The notes below the pieces were generated by a model. It had not been told where the DNA came from. It made no database searches and saw nothing but the letters and a program-made list of their open reading frames with translations. The translations under genes and the position numbers were made by a program. Positions 26,244-33,221 of a stretch of 40,833 bases of DNA are shown piece after piece. The stretch comes from Candidatus Obscuribacterales bacterium. Lineage in GTDB: Bacteria; Cyanobacteriota; Vampirovibrionia; Obscuribacterales; Obscuribacteraceae. The stretch is taken from NCBI GenBank assembly GCA_019747875.1, contig JAIEQI010000128.1:1-40833 (forward strand), written 5' to 3'. Every line of letters starts with the position of its first letter. Position 1 is the first letter of the stretch.

Positions 26244-26527
26244 GAAGAGGACGTGGTCCTCGCATTATCAGCGACTCAACAGCTGCTGAAGACCTGGCGG
26301 AATATGTGATCACAGTGCTTGCTCGCGATCCGAACGCTGTCCAAATTACTCGACAAGCGTTCGGTGGCGGTAGAGCTCGACTGAGCATTACTTGCGATCC
26401 GGCGGTGACGGGAAGATTGATCGGCAAAAGCGGACGCACGATTTCGGCATTGCGCCAATTGGTGCGTGCTGTAGCCGGCCGTTATGGGAAGAAAGTGGAT
26501 ATAGCAATTCCGCCCTCAGAAAACTAA
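26171..26527 (+). CDS. khpA: KhpA-like KH-domain RNA-binding protein, overlapping rpsP
   Basis: 118-residue predicted RNA-binding protein. The KhpA core starts at AAEDLAEYVITVLARDPNAV and contains the KH GXXG loop in GRLIGKSGRTISALRQLV, ending VDIAIPP. KhpA proteins are usually near 75-80 residues. The extra 38 N-terminal residues here are Arg/Gly/Lys-rich (KGRGRFVGRGRGPR, RGG-like). The only ATG, GTG or TTG before the KH core in this frame is the ATG at 26171, 73 nt inside rpsP. The next possibilities are an ATT at 26264 and a CTG near 26294, both poor. So either the gene truly overlaps and the basic tail is overprinted on rpsP, or initiation is non-canonical. Partner KhpB is not in the window. 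Confidence 0.85.
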   Translation: MDQQRRPAKRDGGRPYQKGRGRFVGRGRGPRIISDSTAAEDLAEYVITVLARDPNAVQITRQAFGGGRARLSITCDPAVTGRLIGKSGRTISALRQLVRAVAGRYGKKVDIAIPPSEN

Positions 26528-26533
26528 AGCCCC

Positions 26534-27088
26534 ATGGCCGAGTCCGATAACGTTATTAATGGAAGAAAACTGGCTGAGCTTCTTTCGGGGCATCAGGTTT
26601 TGCATGCCGCTCAGTTGGAGTTGGCTCTGGCGGACCAGGAGATCAATGACCTGCCGCTAGAAGAGATTTTGTTGGTTCGCGGCTGGCTCACGGAAGACAA
26701 GCTGTACGAACTAGCGCCATGGCTAAAACCTGGCTCCAAGGAAAAAGCTCCTTGGGATACAGGTGATTCAAAGCCGGACGCAAAGCCTGCGGCTCCCCTT
26801 ACGAATCCGACCGGGCCAAAACCAGAGTGGAAACCGTCGGTGGTCATCGACGCACCAGAAAAGCCAAACGTCTCCGCAGGTAAAGCTGAAAGCAAACCGG
26901 CAGGCACTGCGCGCGGTGGCGATGAGAAACCAGCTCCAAAACCACAAGACTTACCAAAAGCACCTCCTCAACGTCCCCACGGAGCCCCGACCACAGAAGT
27001 CAGCCCGGTCGAAGGTGTTTACGAAGACAACTTAAAAACGTACAAAGAGATTCTGCGAAAGATTCTGAGCACTGCGCAACAGGAATAA
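26534..27088 (+). CDS. Hypothetical protein with T2SS-E/MshEN-like N-terminus and disordered tail
   Basis: 184-residue protein of unknown function. The N-terminal 65 residues (GRKLAELLSGHQVLHAAQLE, LPLEEILLVRGWLTEDKLYE) follow the pattern of the small helical domain at the N-terminus of type II secretion/pilus ATPases (MshEN/GspE-N-like), where it mediates binding. The ATPase part is absent. Residues 70-160 are Pro/Lys/Ala-rich and disordered (PKPEWKPSVVIDAPEKP), followed by an amphipathic C-terminal helix (NLKTYKEILRKILSTAQQE). It lies 6 nt after the KH gene and 3 nt before the next gene, so it belongs to the same operon. A role as a free-standing adaptor is inference only. Confidence 0.6.
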   Translation: MAESDNVINGRKLAELLSGHQVLHAAQLELALADQEINDLPLEEILLVRGWLTEDKLYELAPWLKPGSKEKAPWDTGDSKPDAKPAAPLTNPTGPKPEWKPSVVIDAPEKPNVSAGKAESKPAGTARGGDEKPAPKPQDLPKAPPQRPHGAPTTEVSPVEGVYEDNLKTYKEILRKILSTAQQE

Positions 27089-27091
27089 CAG

Positions 27092-28243
27092 ATGCATCCT
27101 GCGACTGCGCGAAGCAAGTGTATTGCAAGTAACGCACTGCTGCGTGCTTTACTTGTAGTTGTTTGTACTGGCATTGCGTCACAACAAGTCATTGCAAGAG
27201 AAAGCTGTAACAATGCGCTCGGTGCTGTCGTCGAAGCGGTAGTTGCCGAGGAGAGCACCGGCGGATCTATAGGCTGGAAGTTGCTCTCCCGGCGGGGGAC
27301 GCCACGCGTCGCCCGTGAACCAGCAAAGTTGCTTGCTCAAAAAAGTCAATCAGGATCAAAAACCAGCAGCAAGAAGCAGGGCACCACAAGTAACACCAAG
27401 CGCAATAAACAAGGAACGCCGGCAACGCCCCAGAGCGGAGCTAAAACTGAGAAACTCTACGGACGAATAGATCAGTTATTCAACTCAGCAGGCGCAAGTA
27501 TGCCTAAGGGTGTTTTCAAAATGGAAACGCCCAAATACGATTTTACTCCACCGACTGCGCCAACTCAGCAGTCAAACACAAGCGAGCCAAAACCGCTGAC
27601 CGGTTATGTAACTAACTCATTTCCAGTCAACTGGAAAGGCACCTGGTCGGGAAACGTAACCGTAGTCAAATTTGCGGACAATCCAATTTGCTGGCGTGGC
27701 GACGCACTAGAAATGTATGGCATAAGGCGGATCAGCAAGCCGGGCCGCCAAGGACGAATTACGTGTACCTTCAAAAGTGATGACGGTGTTCGAATGACTC
27801 TCGACCCGCCAACCATCATAATGAACGTCAACATGCAGCGTCCATCTTTTACCGACATCATCAGCTCAATTCCGAGCACACAGGTTATCGACCCATCATT
27901 GCAAGGAATGGATGTTGACACGACGTTACGCGGCGATATGAAGATTCCGCTCGGCTCTGCGGTTAGCTACAAGAACGTGAACGGGAATCCCGTATCAATG
28001 AGCGTTCTCAAAAATGAGCTGCGCGAGCTGGACAACAACACAATGGAACAAGACGTACTTGTGCAAATGGATGAATACAACAAACTGATGGCCCGCGTCT
28101 CAAATTCATTCAATGAAAGCGTTCTTCGGTTCTCCGCCGATGGTGACGAGCTAGACCTGGAAATTGCACAAGTATCCTACGATGCCTCTGGTGCATTTCT
28201 TTCGAAGACTATCTATTCCGGCACATTGACGAAGAGCAGATAA
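27092..28243 (+). CDS. Hypothetical secreted protein
   Basis: 383-residue protein of unknown family. The start at 27092 has AGGA 7 nt upstream. The N-terminus has a long signal-like segment (SNALLRALLVVVCTGIASQQ, cleavage near VIA-RE). Residues 80-120 are Lys/Ser/Thr-rich and disordered. A C-terminal beta-rich domain of about 200 residues follows (VNWKGTWSGNVTVVKF, GRITCTFKSDDGVRMTLDPP, YDASGAFLSKTIYSGTLTKS). A G/C-rich palindromic element at 27291-27314 lies within the coding sequence and encodes part of the region between the signal peptide and the linker. It is cotranscribed with its neighbours (3 nt after the previous gene, 2 nt before the TPR gene). Confidence 0.6.
   Translation: MHPATARSKCIASNALLRALLVVVCTGIASQQVIARESCNNALGAVVEAVVAEESTGGSIGWKLLSRRGTPRVAREPAKLLAQKSQSGSKTSSKKQGTTSNTKRNKQGTPATPQSGAKTEKLYGRIDQLFNSAGASMPKGVFKMETPKYDFTPPTAPTQQSNTSEPKPLTGYVTNSFPVNWKGTWSGNVTVVKFADNPICWRGDALEMYGIRRISKPGRQGRITCTFKSDDGVRMTLDPPTIIMNVNMQRPSFTDIISSIPSTQVIDPSLQGMDVDTTLRGDMKIPLGSAVSYKNVNGNPVSMSVLKNELRELDNNTMEQDVLVQMDEYNKLMARVSNSFNESVLRFSADGDELDLEIAQVSYDASGAFLSKTIYSGTLTKSR
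27291..27314. repeat. G/C-rich palindromic element inside a coding region
   Basis: GGCGGGGGACGCCACGCGTCGC sits in a GC-poorer gene and resembles the element at 40010-40034 (shared GGCGGGxGACGC and TCGCCC halves). It probably belongs to a dispersed repeat family. Confidence 0.35.
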
Positions 28244-28245
28244 CA

Positions 28246-29175
28246 ATGACTCAGCAGTTCGGACTAGCAAATCCTCACCCCTACACAAAGACTGGCGTCG
28301 CTTCCGCAGGGACGACATCCTGCCAAGCCCGCCCAAAGAGCGATAAGCTCTTTGGCGCTCGGTTCGATTCCGGGAGCGCCGGCATCTTGCCGGCTTCGTT
28401 CTTTCAGAGTGCTTGGCTCAAAACACTTGCAATTACCATTATTCTTACGATAGGCATTCCTCCAGCAACGCTTGCTGATACTTCGTTGGACAAATTAAAA
28501 GAACGCGCGCGTGAGGCTCTTGATACCACTAACTATGATGAGGCGGTTGATTTCTTCGGTCGGCTAATGGATAAAGATCCAAGCCAAAAGGCTTACTACC
28601 TGCGTCAACGTGGCTTTGGATACCTCGGACTTTATAGATTCGATCTGGCTATCGCAGACTTTAAAGCGGCAGGTCCTCCGATTACCCCGACTGACGAAGC
28701 TGAAGCCAGCCCGATTCCAGATGACAGCGATGGATCGGCACCGGATTGGCTGAAAGCGCTAGTTCTGTACGGTGCAGGGCGGAAGGTTTATCGAGCTGGC
28801 AATTTACAACAGTCCCTCATGATGTTCGAAGCAGCGCTAACACTCAGACCCAACTTTCCAGAGTGCCAGTCTAACAAGGCAGCTGTTCTCAACATATTCG
28901 GACAACGCATGGCAGCGGAGGATCTGGCAATGCAAGCAGTAAGCCTTCGACCGGACAGCTCAGATTGTTGGTTCGACCTCGCCATTATTTGGAACAGAAA
29001 TGGAAAACTCGATAAAGCGCTCGCTGCTGCGGACTGCGCACTAGCGGCGATGAATGACGGAAGTATTCCGCGTCTTGAAATGAATCCACAATATCAACTG
29101 CTCATGAAATTGAAGGATGAGATCAACGAAAAGCAACAAGCAAAGCTTCAACAAAATCAACGCCTATCCTACTAA
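28246..29175 (+). CDS. Secreted TPR-repeat protein
   Basis: 309-residue protein, exported by a hydrophobic segment that is unusually far from the annotated start (LAITIILTIGIPPATLA at about residues 60-77). The rest is TPR-like: REALDTTNYDEAVDFFGRLM, KAYYLRQRGFGYLGLYRFDL, NLQQSLMMFEAALTLRPNFP, SSDCWFDLAIIWNRNGKLDK. The ATG at 28246 lies 2 nt after the preceding stop, so translation is coupled. The stretch between this ATG and the signal segment is made of palindromes, including one encoding SAGILPAS. If those are insertions, the original start may be the in-frame TTG at 28387, giving a normal signal peptide. TPR proteins of this type act as envelope scaffolds; no partner is known. Confidence 0.72.
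   Translation: MTQQFGLANPHPYTKTGVASAGTTSCQARPKSDKLFGARFDSGSAGILPASFFQSAWLKTLAITIILTIGIPPATLADTSLDKLKERAREALDTTNYDEAVDFFGRLMDKDPSQKAYYLRQRGFGYLGLYRFDLAIADFKAAGPPITPTDEAEASPIPDDSDGSAPDWLKALVLYGAGRKVYRAGNLQQSLMMFEAALTLRPNFPECQSNKAAVLNIFGQRMAAEDLAMQAVSLRPDSSDCWFDLAIIWNRNGKLDKALAAADCALAAMNDGSIPRLEMNPQYQLLMKLKDEINEKQQAKLQQNQRLSY
28333..28355. repeat. Perfect 9-bp hairpin in the TPR gene N-terminus
   Basis: CCAAAGAGC (28333-28341) and GCTCTTTGG (28347-28355) are perfectly complementary around GATAA. Together with GCAGG/CCTGC at 28306-28323 and the SAGILPA element it forms a run of palindromes inside the 5' coding region. Confidence 0.5.
28366..28397. repeat. SAGILPA palindromic element, copy A
   Basis: The 32-bp segment is 30/32 identical to 36713-36744. 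Its core GCCGGCATCTTGCCGGC (28378-28394) is a 7-bp inverted repeat with a 3-nt loop. In frame it encodes GSAGILPAS. It lies inside the TPR gene. Confidence 0.8.
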
Positions 29176-29280
29176 ACGGACATTGGCGTATGGATTCAAA
29201 ATTTGAATCTTCAAAAATCGAATTTCCGAAATTGCGCCAGTACTGTATTCTAGTAGTGAACCAAAACTCCGGTTAAGACG

Positions 29281-29799
29281 ATGGTCGAACTACCCCGAAA
29301 CAGCAAGAAATTCGAAGAGACTTGCCTGAACGTAGCGCCGCTGATTTTACTGGCGGGCTGTTCCGTGGCTGCTCTTTTAAACATGAAGTTTGTTCTCTCA
29401 AGCTTTGTTCTTGACGCTATTCTCAATGTCGCATCGAACTGCGGCGGCGAAACCGCAGCGGGCGGACTAGGTGCGGGCGCCGGCAGTCTAGCCTGCGAAG
29501 AGGATTCCTACACGCCAGGACCTCTTGCTAGCAATGTCGATCCTGTCGGCGACACCAGAGGTCCGCGCAACAATGCCTATGAGAATGCCCGTAGATATAC
29601 CGAACAACTCCGATCCACCACAAATTCGCAAGGAGGATCAAGCAATACAAGTTCTACGAACGGAAATACCAATGCCCCCTCCGGCGAGAATCAAGGGACA
29701 GACTCAAAGGACACGGTAAATACATCACCGGCCACGAAGCAATCAAACGTTCCTGCAGATGGTATCAAATTCGATCCGCCCGACTCAGAGCAAGTGTAA
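29281..29799 (+). CDS. Small membrane/lipoprotein-like protein coupled to the PrsW gene
   Basis: 172-residue protein of unknown family. The N-terminal hydrophobic part (VAPLILLAGCSVAALLN and FVLSSFVLDAILNVA) holds a LAGC string that looks like a lipobox, but hydrophobic sequence continues after it, so a transmembrane hairpin is equally possible. Residues 52-70 are Gly/Ala-rich, and from about 75 the chain is disordered and Ser/Asn/Gly/Thr-rich (TNSQGGSSNTSSTNGNTN). The stop overlaps the next start (TAATG), so it is translationally coupled to the PrsW-like protease. A substrate or partner role for that protease is an inference from this coupling. Confidence 0.6.
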   Translation: MVELPRNSKKFEETCLNVAPLILLAGCSVAALLNMKFVLSSFVLDAILNVASNCGGETAAGGLGAGAGSLACEEDSYTPGPLASNVDPVGDTRGPRNNAYENARRYTEQLRSTTNSQGGSSNTSSTNGNTNAPSGENQGTDSKDTVNTSPATKQSNVPADGIKFDPPDSEQV

Positions 29800-30818
29800 T
29801 GTCACTAGATCTAAAGAAAAAAGACTGGGGCGGAAGCCTAAAAATGGCCGGAATGGATTTCTCCTGGCGGCAAATTATCGGTTTTTCCGGAATTATCTTT
29901 TGGCTAATAATTTTGCTAATTCGCACAGGAGCGGCCGGTGCCGCGAGCCTGGCTACGACGGCCCAATTCCTGGTAATTATTCTGGTGCTGACAGCAGGAA
30001 CAAGATCGATTAGCTTGAGAGCTCTATTTTCCCTCTTCTTAGCGGGCGCATTTATGATGGGTCTGGTGGCAATCTTCGGCAAGATGCTAGGTTTCCTTTC
30101 GGGAGGCATGCCAGTCTTTCTAGCGGTGTCAATTGTAGAAGAGTTTGCTCTGTTACTACCCGCCGTCCTAATATTGTGGCGCTGGCGTCACACACGAATA
30201 TGGACATTGGGAGCATCCGACATATTTTTGCTATTTGCGTTTTGTGGTGCTGGATTCGCAACTGTTGAAACAGCTTACATTCTTCAAGCACGCGGTTTGG
30301 ATCAGCTAAGCTGGTTCAGAGTTATTGCTTGGGATGGAGACCGAATTCACGGATATCATCTTTTTAACGGGCACGAGATATGGGCAGGCATCGCGGGCTT
30401 GTCTATTGGTCTAATGTGGCTGTTGAAGAACAAAGGAGTCCTGGTCTATCTCCTTCCTGTCATTGGTATCGCGTTAGGTGCGATCGATCACTTCGTGCTG
30501 GATGCTCGCGGTAACGGCTTTATTGTTGATGCACTGGCTGCGGTTACTTTTAATGGATTTTTGGCTCTTATCGTGTTTTTCGCGGGAATCATTTGTGCCA
30601 TCACGATTGACGCTAAAACAGTTTACCGCGACCTTCCCTCTTACTTGTGGTGCCTGCTAAAACATCCTATATTTGGCAGAGCAGGCTACAACTCATTGCT
30701 GAATATTCGGGCTCTTGCATATGCCAACCATCAACTTGAAAGCGCATCGGAACAGGAAAAGCCAAAGCTGGCGCAAATTTGTTTGTTAATTACAAACAGG
30801 CTCGATTCAAATCTTTAG
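29799..30818 (+). CDS. PrsW-family intramembrane glutamic-type protease
   Basis: 339-residue multi-spanning membrane protein with the PrsW (M82) motif set: VSIVEEFALLLP (Glu-Glu near 114-115), FCGAGFATVETAYIL (Glu near 157), NGHEIWAGIAGLSIGL (His near 192) and LGAIDHFVLDA (His near 231). B. subtilis PrsW cleaves the anti-sigma factor RsiW. There is no obvious anti-sigma or sigma gene here, so the substrate is unknown. About eight transmembrane helices are visible, beginning IIGFSGIIFWLIILLI. A cytosolic C-terminal tail of about 60 residues follows the last helix. The start at 29799 overlaps the upstream stop by one base. Confidence 0.8.
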   Translation: MSLDLKKKDWGGSLKMAGMDFSWRQIIGFSGIIFWLIILLIRTGAAGAASLATTAQFLVIILVLTAGTRSISLRALFSLFLAGAFMMGLVAIFGKMLGFLSGGMPVFLAVSIVEEFALLLPAVLILWRWRHTRIWTLGASDIFLLFAFCGAGFATVETAYILQARGLDQLSWFRVIAWDGDRIHGYHLFNGHEIWAGIAGLSIGLMWLLKNKGVLVYLLPVIGIALGAIDHFVLDARGNGFIVDALAAVTFNGFLALIVFFAGIICAITIDAKTVYRDLPSYLWCLLKHPIFGRAGYNSLLNIRALAYANHQLESASEQEKPKLAQICLLITNRLDSNL

Positions 30819-31166
30819 CCATATGTAGGCGGGCTAAACCGCAAGCTTATAGAGCACCACAGAGAAACATTCCCAGTGCTGTTAACAGTGCCACCACAAT
30901 CAATGGGGCCAGTGGATCGAAATCGTTGTGAGGATCAAAAAGGTTTAGGAAACGAAAGCACTGTGTACTCAGATGAAGGATTACTAGCGCGCAACAAATC
31001 AAAATCATCCCTAACGACATTGGACATCCCCCCCACCGCCAATCGCGGTTGTCAAGATGTTATTGCAACGCCCCTCCTTTTCGACATTTATTAACGTGGA
31101 CTTAATTATCTCGGCGGATTGCAAATACCACCAAGCAACACCCTGGCACCACTAACAAGCGGGAGG
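30819..31166. other. Sparse intergenic region
   Basis: Apart from a short minus-strand ORF (30847-31020) I see no gene. A run of seven C residues near 31027-31033 forms, on the minus strand, the G-rich Shine-Dalgarno of that ORF. A 72-codon plus-strand ORF at 30876-31094 is antisense to it and has poor composition. Confidence 0.4.
30847..31020 (-). CDS. Possible small two-helix membrane protein
   Basis: 57-codon ORF. The ATG at 31020 is preceded, on the minus strand, by a G run (GGGGGG) with about 7 nt spacing. The product begins MSLGMILICCALVILHLS, a hydrophobic helix, then a polar loop LFDPHNDFDPL, then a second helix APLIVVALLTALGMFLCGAL ending at the stop. Two clean hydrophobic segments in so short an ORF, joined by an acidic loop, are unlikely by chance. 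It is codirectional with and downstream of the GT2 gene. No family recognised. Confidence 0.5.
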   Translation of the reverse strand: MSLGMILICCALVILHLSTQCFRFLNLFDPHNDFDPLAPLIVVALLTALGMFLCGAL

Positions 31167-31931
31167 CTAAGCTTTGTTGCTTTCGCGCAAATAGGCTATT
31201 TTCTTTCGCACGTAATCCGAATAAATCAGATTCATTTGCAGCCCCAAGGCACCGTCAAGAAAGCCTGCCCTTCCGACATACCGCCAGCAGAATGTCCAAA
31301 GCGGATGCAACCACAGATTCAACAAAGATGTTTTGCTTTTGCTGTATCCCGAGCGTTTAGACTCCTCCGCTGCCAATTTTGCATATTTGTCCAAACTGCT
31401 TTGGAAGTGTTGCAGATCCTTGTACGAATAGTGGAGCAAATGGTGCTTCAGGGTACGGATACGCCCATCAAGAACTATGGACTCATGCACGAGCCGATCA
31501 TTGAACTTGCCCATTCCGTTCTTAAATAGTCGCAGTTGAGCATCCGGATAGAAGCCACCGTGGGGTACGGCGCGATCACCGACAAACATCAAACGGGCAA
31601 TTTTGAAACCGTCCCAATTCACTACTTCATTGCTGCTCAATATATCTTTGATCTCGGCAGCGAGTTCGGCAGTGATAACCTCGTCTGCATCGAGGCTCAG
31701 AATCCAGTTACAGCTTGCTTTGGATAAAGCGTAATTCTTTTGCGCCGCATAACCCAACCAATCTTGATGAATCACACGCGCACCACATTTAGTGGCAATA
31801 GGGACAGTTGCATCAGTCGAGCCCGAATCGACCAAGACAATTTCGGCGGCAATATCCTTCACCGCATTCAGAACAGCTTCAATGTTGCGCTCTTCATCCT
31901 GCGCGATTAATACAACCGAAAGGCTTTCCAC
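31167..31931 (-). CDS. GT2-family glycosyltransferase (WaaE/KdtX-like)
   Basis: 254-residue cytosolic or membrane-associated glycosyltransferase of fold GT-A. Seen: LSVVLIAQDEERNIEAVLNA (nucleotide-binding start), AEIVLVDSGSTDATVPIA, WILSLDADEVITAEL (DxD metal site near 80), then HESIVLDG and LLHYSYKDLQHFQSSLDKYA, a pattern typical of LPS-core beta-1,4-glucosyltransferases (WaaE/KdtX-like). The start is GTG at 31931, 18 nt after the stop of the upstream TPR/retropepsin gene, so the two are probably cotranscribed. An alternative role in other surface glycans is possible. The acceptor cannot be predicted. Confidence 0.9.
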   Translation of the reverse strand: MESLSVVLIAQDEERNIEAVLNAVKDIAAEIVLVDSGSTDATVPIATKCGARVIHQDWLGYAAQKNYALSKASCNWILSLDADEVITAELAAEIKDILSSNEVVNWDGFKIARLMFVGDRAVPHGGFYPDAQLRLFKNGMGKFNDRLVHESIVLDGRIRTLKHHLLHYSYKDLQHFQSSLDKYAKLAAEESKRSGYSKSKTSLLNLWLHPLWTFCWRYVGRAGFLDGALGLQMNLIYSDYVRKKIAYLRESNKA

Positions 31932-31949
31932 AATCGCGAGCTCGCAATT

Positions 31950-33167
31950 CTACTTCTTAGTAAAGCGAAGCTTGTTCGCCTTATAATCGATATCGATCAC
32001 CCAACTACCATCATTGACAGCACTTGCAGAAAATTTGGGATACTTGGCTGTCGAAGTTTCAGCAATTGCACAATTTACGCCTGTCTTTTCAATCGGTCCG
32101 AACTTCATTCGAACTGACATATGTTTCGGCCCAGACGGTCGATCTTCGGGGGGAACCCAATTTGGATCGCCCCTTTGTGGGCCCTCGTTAGGATCGGTTT
32201 TACGCTCTTCGGCCTCGTCAACTCTCAGCCCCATTGCTTTTGCATGTTTGCTGTTCATTTCGATGCCTTCGCTACCTTGGGTATCATAAATCATCGAGGC
32301 GCTTCTGCCGTTCACTTCGACGCTTACAACAATATCTTTTCCGTCGCGGGCGAAGCTCAACTCCGAGCCTCGAACAGCGGCTCCAGCCTTCCTCTTAATG
32401 TCGATAAACTTGCTAACTTCATCCACCTTGTAAGTAAAAGCTTCCAAAAAGGAGTGACCAATTTTTGCCGGCGCTCCACTATCATCAACGCTGATTGGTG
32501 CGTTCTTTCTCACCACACCGCCAAGATCGATCTCACCTTTGAACTCGGAAGATCCTTTTGGTACCTGAATGGCCAACGCCTGTAATTGTTGCCTGCTGAA
32601 GGTGGTGTTCTCAGTATTCGGGTCAAAAATGGCGCGCGTTGAACGTCCATTAATTCGCACATCAATTACGTTGTCGCCCTGGTTTTTTCTAAATGAGATT
32701 CTTGCCTGTGGCTGCCCTTCGACGGTGCCCTTATCTTCAGCGGTGCTTGCAGCGGCTGAGGCTCCAGCCGCTCCTGCTGCCGTCTTACCTGTGGAGCCTG
32801 TGCCTCCTCCGGATTTCTTAGCGAAATAATTCGGGGAGATCTGATTCAAGGCAGCGACAGCGTTATTGCAGGCTTCAGTGCCGGGAAATTTCTCAACAAG
32901 CAGGGCATATTTTTCAGTAGCCTTTTTGAAGTCCCGCTGATAGTGGTAAGAAAGCGCAGCATAGTAATACGGCTGACTCTCCCACGGAACATTCTTTATG
33001 GACTCTTCAAAGTAAGCAGCCGCTTTGGCATAGCTTTTTTGATTGAAGAGTTTCATTCCCTGGTCGGCATAAGCGTCTGCATAAGCACTCGAGTTGATCA
33101 TGAATGCAGACAAAACACCAGCCATGACTACTCCTAGCTTTAGGCTTCTGCTCAAGACGACTGGCAT
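31950..33167 (-). CDS. Secreted TPR protein with two retropepsin-like domains
   Basis: 405-residue exported protein. The ATG at 33167 has GGAGG 6 nt upstream and is followed by a signal peptide (LGVVMAGVLSAFMINSS, cleavage near AYA-DA). Residues 30-110 hold about two TPR units (KSYAKAAAYFEESIKNVPWE, LVEKFPGTEACNNAVAALNQ). After a Gly/Ala/Thr linker come two tandem segments shaped like clan-AA aspartic proteases: DVRINGRSTRAIFDPNTENT (Asp near 182) with IGHSFLEAF, and VEVNGRSASMIYDTQGSEG (Asp near 295). The usual D-T/S-G triad reads D-P-N and D-T-Q, so activity is doubtful; a binding role is possible. The upstream gene on the minus strand is the acyl-CoA dehydrogenase. Confidence 0.75.
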   Translation of the reverse strand: MPVVLSRSLKLGVVMAGVLSAFMINSSAYADAYADQGMKLFNQKSYAKAAAYFEESIKNVPWESQPYYYAALSYHYQRDFKKATEKYALLVEKFPGTEACNNAVAALNQISPNYFAKKSGGGTGSTGKTAAGAAGASAAASTAEDKGTVEGQPQARISFRKNQGDNVIDVRINGRSTRAIFDPNTENTTFSRQQLQALAIQVPKGSSEFKGEIDLGGVVRKNAPISVDDSGAPAKIGHSFLEAFTYKVDEVSKFIDIKRKAGAAVRGSELSFARDGKDIVVSVEVNGRSASMIYDTQGSEGIEMNSKHAKAMGLRVDEAEERKTDPNEGPQRGDPNWVPPEDRPSGPKHMSVRMKFGPIEKTGVNCAIAETSTAKYPKFSASAVNDGSWVIDIDYKANKLRFTKK

Positions 33168-33221
33168 CAATACCCTCCCGGCGGTTTCAGCGGATAAGTA
33201 CTAGCTTACTGGATTTGGGTC

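Noticed and set aside
28355..28378. tRNA T-arm-like string CTCGG-TTCGATT-CCGGG
   Set aside because: No acceptor stem, anticodon arm or D-arm upstream; it lies inside an open reading frame and its right half belongs to the SAGILPA repeat.
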